Assembly: GCA_030035585.1 (NCBI GenBank)
Contig: CM057471.1
Location: 93,621,819 to 93,685,818 of the forward strand
DNA: 64,000 bases
Origin: Dugong dugon
Lineage: Eukaryota > Chordata > Mammalia > Sirenia > Dugongidae
Direction: 5' to 3'
Shown here: positions 56,248 to 64,000 of the stretch, piece after piece
Layout: each line of letters starts with the position of its first letter
How positions within the stretch are numbered: the first letter of the stretch is position 1
The notes under the pieces: model-generated
Told to the model about the DNA's origin: nothing
What the model saw: only the letters and a program-made list of their open reading frames with translations
The model's database searches: none
Position numbers and translations under genes: made by a program

Positions 56248-58120
56248 CTGCTTCTACTTACACAGGCTGCTAATGAACACCAAAAGTGACTCTTCAATTT
56301 ATCAAGAAAACCACAACCTCAGAAGTAGGGGTTGGCGCAGGGATTAGCCTCAGGTAAAGTGGGGGGAGGGGGTTATTGCTAAACCTAATTTATTTTACTA
56401 AGTAGCTATTTCTAATCGTATTTCCCTTATTCACACAATAGTAGTCTTCAGAATTTTAATCTTGAAATCCCAAAAAGGGCACGTACTCTGATGTGGCCAA
56501 TGAAACCGTAATATGTCATTGGGTCATAGCGCATGTCAGTGTTCCAAATACAGTTGTGCATTGTCTTAAGCAAAACAAATTCATCTGTGTGTCTTCTTAT
56601 GCTACTTCAAAGCCACCCACCAATCTGAAATCAAACTTTCTAGGAATAAATCGCCTACCAGGTTGAGACCACAAGTGTATCACTTTTAACCTGTAGCAAA
56701 TTTTCGCAGCTGAGTGGCAAACTTCTCCCAAACAACACTTCTAATGGGAGGCCAACGCACTTCTAACGGAAGCAGTTCCAATGTGCCACTATAATAACCT
56801 ACTTCTTTTGATTGCATTCATTTTTAATGATTATTTTCCCTGCATGTCAATCCAACCTGTGCCTTTAACCTAGAAAGGGGGAGGGGAGGAAACCGAGAAC
56901 AGAGAACGTTATCTTGGACTGCACTGCCACCTAGAGGTACTGCTGAAGAACTAACCCATCGCTCTCCAGAGAGCAAAGGCAACTGTTCTTTCTTCTGCTG
57001 CATAGGGCTGGGTAAAAAGAACTGAAATGATTCCTTCAGTGTCACTTAAACAAAATTTATTAGGAAAAAAAAAAGCATGACCATAGATGTGTTCAGTGTA
57101 AATATTTATTTGTTTTACAGAGGTAGGTCCTTTAAGGAATGGTTCAGAGGGACGTTTAGAAAGTGCTTTTTTCTCTGCACAGTCCTTCTCATAGGTTAGA
57201 TTTGATTTGCAGCTTCAATTGAATTGACAGAAAATCATTTGGAAATGGATTGTTACAAAAGTCTGGATAGCTCCATATGGTTGAACTACACTTCAACTGC
57301 AAAAATGAAATTTGTTCAAAAATGATTCAGGATCAGTTAAAAATGCAAGAGGTATTGTAGAGATAGTAAAAATGACAAGGTCAATGACAACTTGTGGAAT
57401 ACTTAAGTTCTACGAATGACAGAATTTGATGGACATATTCCTGATAATTTTCGTTCTTTTGAGGGCAAACTCAGATGTGTTTTCTTGTTGTTACTATTTT
57501 TGGCAAGGTTTTTAACTTTCTCCCTAGGCAAGGCCAACTTGTTTACAAATGCAAAGCATTTCAAATAACATGAGGAACTTCTGTTTCACAAAGAAGTTAT
57601 TTCAAAACTATTACTGCAATGAAAACACAAGTTCAGGAAAAAGATTGGTTACTCAGGTTTTTGAAAAGATAATGATTTACTAAATATTATTATGTTGGGC
57701 AAAAATCTGAGACAAGGCAGTCAAGGGCACAGGGATTTTTAGTTGTGACGTCTTGGTGATGTTTTAAGCTGATAACGATGGGCTCCTCTTTGATCTTTAG
57801 AAGCACACACACTAAGAATGCATCCTGGGTACTGCAGATCACATGGCCACCTTAGCCTGTATCAATTCTCTGGGATTAAAAATTGATGTGGAAAGAACAA
57901 CAGATTAAACTGCCCCCCGCCAAAAAAAAAAAAAAAAAAAGATTTGCAGCACAAAATTCTCATTACTTCTATAAGTACAAAAGTCAAAAGAAGGCAAATT
58001 AATAACTCCAGTCATGAGAAGACATGGTCATTTTCAGAACGGCAAAGCTTGCCACGATTAAAATAACTCTTTACATTTTTGAGTGCGTACTACGATTCCA
58101 GCACTATCTTAGTGCTTTTC
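56248..58120. other. Unassigned non-coding DNA
   Basis: Nothing recognisable except an A-run at 57920-57940. Several TTTATT/AATAAA-like motifs occur, but without any coding exon nearby they cannot be assigned. Confidence 0.4.
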
Positions 58121-58217
58121 TCATTTAGTCTTCACAATAACCCTATGTGATGGATACTATTCTGTCCCCGTTTTACAGATGAGGACAGTGAGGCACAGAG
58201 AGATTGAGTAAACTTAG
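58121..58217 (-). repeat. MIR-like relic, cut by a SINE
   Basis: TTCACAATAACCCTATGTGA, TTTTACAGATGAGGACAGTG and AGGCACAGAGAGATTGAGTA follow the antisense MIR core. Confidence 0.7.
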
Positions 58218-58220
58218 AGA

Positions 58221-58436
58221 CAGAGTCCCTGGGTGGTACAAGTGATTAAGTGTTCAGTTACCATCTGAAAGGCTGGAGTTTTGAATCACCTAGAAACACC
58301 TAACAAGAAAGGCCTGGAGATCTTTTGGAGATCTACTTCCAAAGTTTACAGCCACTGAAAACCTTATGGAACACAATTATCCTCTGATACGCATGGGGTT
58401 GCCATGAGTCAGAATTGACTCAATGGCAACTAACAA
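58221..58436 (+). mobile_element. tRNA-headed SINE (GTCCCTGGGTGG class)
   Basis: CAGAGTCCCTGGGTGGTACA head, GAAAGGCCTGGAGATC with a short local duplication (GGAGATCTTTTGGAGATCTA) and a GAGTCAGAATTGACTCAATG tail. It faces the next SINE tail-to-tail. Confidence 0.93.
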
Positions 58437-58447
58437 CAACAAACCAA

Positions 58448-58654
58448 ACCCAGATCAAACCTGTTGCCACTGAGAGGATTCCAACTCAGGGACATTATAG
58501 GACAGAACAGAACTGCCCCATAGTGTTTCCAAGGCTGTAATCTTTACGGAAGCAGATTGTCACATCTCTCTTCCACAGAGTGGCTGGTGGGTTCAAACCA
58601 CTGACCTTAATGTTAGCAGCCGAGCACTTAACCACTGCGCCATCAGGGCTCCTG
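58448..58654 (-). mobile_element. tRNA-headed SINE (GAGCCCTGATGG class)
   Basis: The plus strand reads AGATCAAACCTGTTGCCACT, GGACAGAACAGAACTGCCCC, GCTGGTGGGTTCAAACCACT and CCACTGCGCCATCAGGGCTC. Confidence 0.93.
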
Positions 58655-59540
58655 AAACAACCACAAACAGCTTTATAGAAGAACACTTCCTATAAGACAG
58701 CTCCAAGAACTGTAATGCCTTTTCCTGTCTGATCAAGATGGTGTCACAATTTAGTGAAGGTCATTGCCCTTACCTGCTGCCACTTTCTAGTCTTCCTCTA
58801 CCGCGCGGATGCCCATTCAGGTCAGATCACCTAGCTGATACTAGGGGCCATAAACCCTTATCAGAGTTCTAAGACCTAATAGTCTTTTCTCCTCATCCTT
58901 CTTCTGTAGCAGCTAAGCCAGCTCACAAGTCCATCACACTCATAAGGAATTTCCTATTCCCACCCAATGTTTGTATGTACCTTCCCCTCCCAACCTTGGC
59001 CAAAGGTGACTTTTCTGAGGTCAGTTAGTATTCCATGTCTGAGGTAGGTGCTCAATAAATATTTGAATAGTATCAATGGGGGTATTTCTATAGATTAATC
59101 AAGCCAGAGACATTTTCGATATTGATGGGGTCCCTGGCAGCACTTCCAACCTCACCAAAGATCCCTGGTGGCTAAAGACAGAAAGTGGTCAATTGCCTAC
59201 TCACATTCATTGCTCTCCCCAGGATACCCTCTGGGAGAATTGGAACACTGACAACCCTCAATAATAAAGATTTTACTAGTTTAGGAAAAAATCAGCTAAG
59301 GGAATTAAGGCTCATCTGCAAATGTCATTGTTGTACCCATAGATCCTTCCAGGCAAATGAGTGTGAAAGGGAGGTCATTTCATTGTAACTTCCAGAAGCT
59401 GCCACTGTTCATACAACATATTTAGTTGGCAATATATTTAATTATTAAGGCTCATGTTATCAGAAAATAATAAAATCTCAATTATGCATGCTATTGGGGA
59501 AAAGGAAATTGAAGGGATATGAAATTCCAAGATATACGTC
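58655..59540. other. Unassigned non-coding DNA
   Basis: No repeat or gene recognised. Confidence 0.4.
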
Positions 59541-59711
59541 TGTCGTAGAGTAACCATCTGTACTCTAATTAACGTAAAATTGAGAGATTTATTGCAAGTG
59601 AAGAGACAGCTCAAGCCAGACATAGACTGAATTCATGCAGCGGAACTCAGTAATCCAATATGGCTACTCAGCAGTGACGTTTTATAAGGGGGGAACAAAG
59701 GATATGAAGCA

Positions 59712-59860
59712 CATTACTTGATCGGTATTTACAAACTTAGATCAATGAAAGACATTACTTAATTGGTAATTACGGGCTTAGATCATTGAAAGACATTAAT
59801 TTATTAGTAATTATAGGCTTAGATCATCCAAAGACATTACTTGATTGGTAGTAGATCATT
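59712..59860. repeat. 41-bp tandem repeat, about 3.5 copies
   Basis: Units at 59712-59752, 59753-59793 and 59794-59834, with a partial fourth to about 59860. Each starts CATTA and contains CTTAGATCA then AAAGA. Confidence 0.9.
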
Positions 59861-59865
59861 ATAAT

Positions 59866-59925
59866 GCAGGACTTCCTGTGACAGGAACTCATAAGGCAGG
59901 ACTTCCTACAACGGAAGCTCATAAG
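59866..59925. repeat. 30-bp direct duplication
   Basis: GCAGGACTTCCT and CTCATAAG bracket each unit, at 59866-59895 and 59896-59925. The core differs at a few positions. AGGACTTCCT is palindrome-like and contains ETS-type GGAA on the minus strand. Confidence 0.9.
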
Positions 59926-60300
59926 GAGATTGGCTTAAGTATCTTTCTTAGATTGGTTACAGTGTGATAATTACAAGGATATGTGACAGCACGGGGGCAG
60001 GGAGGGAGCAGGGAGGTTCACAGTATCATTACGTCATCATTACTGGACATTCCTCTATCAGGGGAGTTGAAGTGTAGTTACATCATCATTAGCATACATT
60101 TCTTAGTTTGATGATTATGTCTGCATGGAATATTGCTGTTGCTGTGGTGGAAACAGAACTAGCCTCAGAGGAGTTACCTCAGTCTGGCCATTTCAGATTT
60201 TCTCAGGTACCTCAAATTTTAAAATTCCCTTACACACTCCTAATATTAATCCCATTGGACCATATCTTCTGTTTCACTCTTTCAGAATGAATGAAATAAG

Positions 60301-61615
60301 TGAATAAAGGACCCAAGATCTCCTGGGCCGGTCAAAGGTAAAATGCTGCCTAAGGCAGCCCCACTTGAACACCCAGACAATGGACAGCCATGAAGACCAG
60401 TTCCTACACGGACCTAAGGCAGAGTCTGCAGTTAGGAGGCACATGCTATCTAGTCACCTGGCTGGCCTGCCAGGAGTTGGCCTGCTCCAGCAAGCCGAGC
60501 TCCAAGGATCCAGAGAGAATTCCCACCATCATGTCCAAAAGAGTGTGTCAGTGATCGATGCCAGAATAGCCTGTCTGCAATGGGTTGTCAGAACGAAGGA
60601 GGCTTGTAGTGGGTATAGACAGTCAAGGTAGAGATCCCAGGTGAGGATCCAAGAGGTCAGAGAGCCAGAGAAGATGAATCAAGAAAATTAGAGTGGTTGG
60701 GCAGGGCGATGATCTATGCCATCAATGGAGACCAAAGGTATTTTGCTTGGCTTGGCTTTCTTTTTGCTTTGTGTTTATTTTAAAATAGGTAATAGGTACA
60801 TAGAACAAATCTCAAAAGGTTCCAAAGGATTATTTTTTAAGATTACTCCCATTTGGTTTTTAAGTTCCCTGGAATGGCCCTTACATTCTGGCTGCATCTG
60901 TCCTGGTCTTCACGGGAAGCAGAAGGCAGCTGACTGCTGTCTTCCCTATGGTAAGAGCAGGTGGACAAGGGGAAGAACCGAGCTCCCCAATGAACCAGTC
61001 CTCTAAGCACCAGCAAATACCTTTAGAGAATGGGTCACCAGGCTCTTTATGGAAAATATGATTCAAGAAGGAAAATCTTATGCAAATTAAAGGCTCACAT
61101 TTATAAAACTCATTGAATTAACTGTTGCATACACCATCTCATTTGGTGGTCTGTGAGGGTGGCAACGTAGCAAAGAGCTAGAAAGAACTTCCATTGTCAG
61201 CACTGACTAGGTGATAAACAACATACAAAGTACACAATGAAGACCTTGCCTTTTAATCTACATTGCCATTAATATAGATGATAGGTGAGGAAATTAAAAC
61301 ACAATATAGGCTATTAAGTTGCACAAGGTCACAGAGAGATGATGTGGCAGAAGTGAACTGCAAGGTAAGATCTATCTGATTTCTAAGCCCATGCTGAATA
61401 CAATGACCTCTCTCTGCCCCAACTGAAGAATTCCTAAATTGTGCAGTCCGTTTTCTTCTAAGCTATAAATTCTCAATGACGGCAATATTGCCCCAAGGAA
61501 GAGAAATTGGTTCTTGGAAGAGGAGGGATCTTACTCTTATGTTATATAAAGCACAGATAGGCATAGAGAATAAAGCAAGTATACAGTATTAAGTATAATA
61601 GTAGCATTAAATAGT
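60301..61615. other. Unassigned non-coding DNA with one MIR-like relic
   Basis: 60365-60631 keeps an open frame of 88 codons with no recognised domain. A MIR-like antisense stretch lies at 61280-61395 (GGTGAGGAAATTAAAACACA, GCACAAGGTCACAGAGAGAT). Confidence 0.4.
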
Positions 61616-61828
61616 ATGGAAACTCTAGGTGGTGCAAATGGTTAAAGCACTCGACTGCTAACCAAGAGGTTGGAGGTTTGAGTCCATCAAGAGGCTTCCT
61701 GAAAGAAAGTCCTGGTGATTTACTTCTGAAAAATCAGGCACTGAAAACCCTGTGGAGCACAGTTCTACTCTGACGCACATGGGGTCACCACGTGTCAGAA
61801 TCAACTCCATGGCAACTGGTTTTGTTTT
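61616..61828 (+). mobile_element. tRNA-headed SINE (GTCCCTGGGTGG class)
   Basis: GGAAACTCTAGGTGGTGCAA head, CTAACCAAGAGGTTGGAGGT, CTGTGGAGCACAGTTCTACT and a GTGTCAGAATCAACTCCATG tail. Confidence 0.92.
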
Positions 61829-62389
61829 ATTAATTAGTATATCATTACATTATGGTATTATTAGTATAGTATTAATATACAGTATCAAATTTTCATAGGG
61901 GGACAATTAGGAAGTATATGTCTAAAAAGATTCTTTAGGGGAACACTAACAGAAAGAAAAAGGTTGAGAGACACAGATCTCTTATATCCCTGATACAAGC
62001 CTTTGGTACCTTTTACTATATCATGCAGCCTCCTATTCACCAAATATTTCCATAAGACATACAAAATCTTCAAAATTAAGGGTTGCTGAATTTGGAATTA
62101 TTCATCAGTAGTAGCTTATGTTAAAAGTGGAGCTGCCTACAAGCTATTTTTAACAGTCTAGTTTGGAAAGAGTTCAAATCAACCTTTATCATAACAGCTG
62201 TCCCCTGGGCTGACCTAGGCTGACCACCACCATCTGATTGGCCACAAGCCTCTCCTCATCTTGCTTTTACTGATCCTTGCTGCTCTTCCCAGTTGCCCCA
62301 GGATTTCCACTTTTTTTTTCTCCATCTTCCTTCTCCCCATATTTTCCAAATTCCATACCAGGAAATGGTTTGAAAATAGACCTCAGGGG
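61829..62389. other. Unassigned AT-rich non-coding DNA
   Basis: No repeat or gene recognised. Confidence 0.4.
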
Positions 62390-62468
62390 CTAAAGTCAGC
62401 CTGGATTTGAACTGCCAGCCTTTTTGGTTAGCAGCCGTAGCTCTTAACCACTGCACCACTGGGGTGCT
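62390..62468 (-). mobile_element. tRNA-headed SINE, head fragment
   Basis: The plus strand shows GATTTGAACTGCCAGCCTTT and CTCTTAACCACTGCACCACT. The body is missing. Confidence 0.8.
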
Positions 62469-63440
62469 GGTAAGTTCATGGACACTGTAAAAATGGTGTG
62501 GGGCAGCATCTGACCTCCTCTAATTCACAAGGGGGAAAGAGAATCAAGATCAACAGCACAAGGCTGGTTCCTATGAGGTGGAAGTTAGACATGCCTCCTC
62601 TCTTGGCCATCTTTACCAATTCTGATACCAGCCATCCCTCCCACAGCACTCTCTTATTTCTCTGCTGAGCTCTATAATCCATTGCAATGGCCACAACAGA
62701 CCATACTCACAATTATGGGGCTTATTAGGGAAGTAACAGGTTACAATTCAGGTTCAGGAACACTCAAAATACAGTTCTTCCATCAGGACAGCCTCTTAGC
62801 TGTGCCTGCAGGCATGCCTCTCTCTGGCCCTTGAGCCTCTGCCCTGCTCTGGCAAGTGTTACAAAGCTCTTTTAGCTCCCCCAGTAAGTGTCCCAAGACA
62901 CCCTACTCCACCAGTAAGCTCCGCCAAGTGCCTGAAGGCATCCTATTCCTCCAGGAAGCCTCCTGCCCAAAGGCACACAGCTTTCTCCCTCCGTGGGCCA
63001 GGAAGCCCACTGCGCGGTCTCCTGCCAGTCTCTCCTGTCATCATTTCTCTGCCACTGCTTCTCACTGTCTTCAGTGTTACAGCTCTCACTCTGTCCCCTG
63101 GTTCCAGGAGCTTCTCAGCACAGAGATCCCAGGTCCAAAGGACGCACTCTGCTCCTGGTTTTTCTTCCTTGGTGGTGGTGAGATGCTGTTTCTGCCCTGG
63201 AATTGGCTTTCTTTTAAGCCCAGCAGGAGGACAAAACTGATCAATCCCCTTGGTGGGCCACAATTACCTTATTTGCACAGTCCCACCCAATCACTTGGGT
63301 GGGAGTTACAAAACCATAGCAAGAAGGGCCACAGAAAAGCTATCCATTGCACCACAGGCACAGAAGGTAGGACCATTGTGGTTCCCCTCCTCCCTCTTTA
63401 CTGGCTCAATACTCATCTGTGAAATAAGATCTGGGGAAAT
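62469..63440. other. Unassigned, possibly LTR-derived, with a 188-codon open frame
   Basis: The plus-strand frame 62856-63422 is open for 188 codons but is serine/proline-rich without a domain or strong start context. On the minus strand 63150-63310 reads like a promoter segment (GTGGGACTGTGCAAATAAGG, an octamer-like TGCAAATA; CTTAAAAGAAAGCC), as in some LTR U3 regions. I cannot name a family. Confidence 0.25.
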
Positions 63441-63482
63441 TAATATGACTTAATTCAAACCTGTCCAATAAGAATTTACTAT

Positions 63483-63689
63483 GTACATGAGGGAGTCCCT
63501 GGATGGTGCAAACAGTTAATGAGCTCAGCTGCTAACCAAAAGGTTGGAAGATCAAGTTCACCCAAGGGCATCTTGAAAGAAAGCCTGGTGAGCTACTTCT
63601 GAAAAATCAGCCATTGAAAACTCTGTGGAGAACAGTTCTCTTCTGACACAGTTGGGTCAACTCTAAGGCAACTAGTTTAAGTACATGAG
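63483..63689 (+). mobile_element. tRNA-headed SINE with 9-bp TSD
   Basis: GGGAGTCCCTGGATGGTGCA head, CTAACCAAAAGGTTGGAAGA and GAAAAATCAGCCATTGAAAA body; the tail is shortened (TGGGTCAACTCTAAGGCAAC). GTACATGAG is repeated at 63483-63491 and 63681-63689. Confidence 0.92.
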
Positions 63690-64000
63690 AGACCTGGGAA
63701 GAGGTGACGCCAAAGAACTTTCTAGATGGAAAGTGAGATTCAGGTCTTCAAGGAACTGATGACCTATGCACCACATTTTCCTTTCGAATTCTGGCTAAAT
63801 GTATTTTCAGACAGAATTTTTTTACCTTCTTCTATTTGATTTCTTCAGTCCTCCTCATTTGGTTAAGGATCCCAGAATAACTCAAAACAGAACCCTGAAT
63901 ATGACCATCATTCTTTTAATAATTAAAATTTTCAGTCTTCAGTTCTCTGAGGCCAATCTCAATCACCGCCCAACTGTAAAGACTTATTAACATTTCCTTG
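63690..64000. other. Unassigned non-coding DNA
   Basis: No repeat or gene recognised up to the window end. Confidence 0.4.

Larger units (their letters stand above)
59541..60300 (-). repeat. Probable solo LTR (class I-like) with tandem repeats in U3
   Basis: On the minus strand a TATA element (CCCTTATAAAACG, about 59680-59690) is followed about 90 nt later by AATAAA (59588-59593) and a possible end ...CTACGACA at 59541. Upstream of the TATA are tandem 41-bp units (59712-59850) and a 30-bp duplication (59866-59925), as in retroviral enhancer regions. The upper boundary and TSD are not established. Confidence 0.5.

Noticed and set aside
59712-59860. Possible CRISPR-like array
   Set aside because: The 41-bp units are directly adjacent without unique spacers, and the host is a mammal; it is a tandem repeat in an LTR-like region.

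Overview
This is intergenic mammalian DNA. I found no functional host protein-coding gene, no tRNA or rRNA gene, no CRISPR array and no bacterial-type operon. At least a dozen tRNA-headed SINEs (heads resembling GAGCCCTGGTGG or GAGTCCCTGGGTGG), RTE/BovB fragments, and one SINE with AfroSINE architecture (43218-43525) point to an afrotherian, most likely a paenungulate such as an elephant. That placement rests on recalled repeat families, not a database search.

Layout, left end: 1-6075 is the 3' part of a plus-strand L1 (ORF1 C-terminus, ORF2, and a long 3'UTR with an internal duplication). From 6.1 to 19.4 kb there are RTE fragments, SINEs, MIR and MER5 relics, and 5'-truncated L1s, some with intact target-site duplications (TSDs), in otherwise unremarkable non-coding DNA. 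A homeodomain-motif-rich unique segment lies at 8350-8545.

Centre: 19459-35933 is the most interesting locus, a minus-strand gammaretrovirus-like (class I) endogenous retrovirus. It does not look like a normal provirus. It begins exactly at the predicted transcription start (R, no U3 at its 5' end), ends in R followed by an A-rich tail (no U5 at its 3' end), and is flanked by a 16-bp TSD at an L1-type TT/AAA site. This is the signature of a retroviral genomic RNA copied by L1 machinery. The element lacks protease and the N-terminal part of reverse transcriptase, and most of env. A nearly full-length 8.3-kb minus-strand L1 (24053-32363, 15-bp TSD) later inserted into the gag major-homology region.

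Right half: an RTE fragment and two L1 tails with TSDs (36772-38620) are followed by an ERVL provirus (38760-42773) with an exact 5-bp TSD (GCCTT). It carries an antisense ERVL-type LTR in pol and a SINE in its 3' LTR. Next come the AfroSINE, a 2.3-kb RTE/BovB ORF relic (48794-51115), a MaLR-like solo LTR (51177-51573), a tail-to-tail SINE pair (58221-58654), and a probable solo LTR with 41-bp tandem repeats (59541-60300). Long stretches of unassigned single-copy-looking DNA lie between.

No genes cooperate here. The biology is nested retrotransposition: the ERV transcript was copied by L1 machinery, then L1 itself inserted into that copy, while SINEs carrying RTE- or L1-compatible tails accumulated around them.
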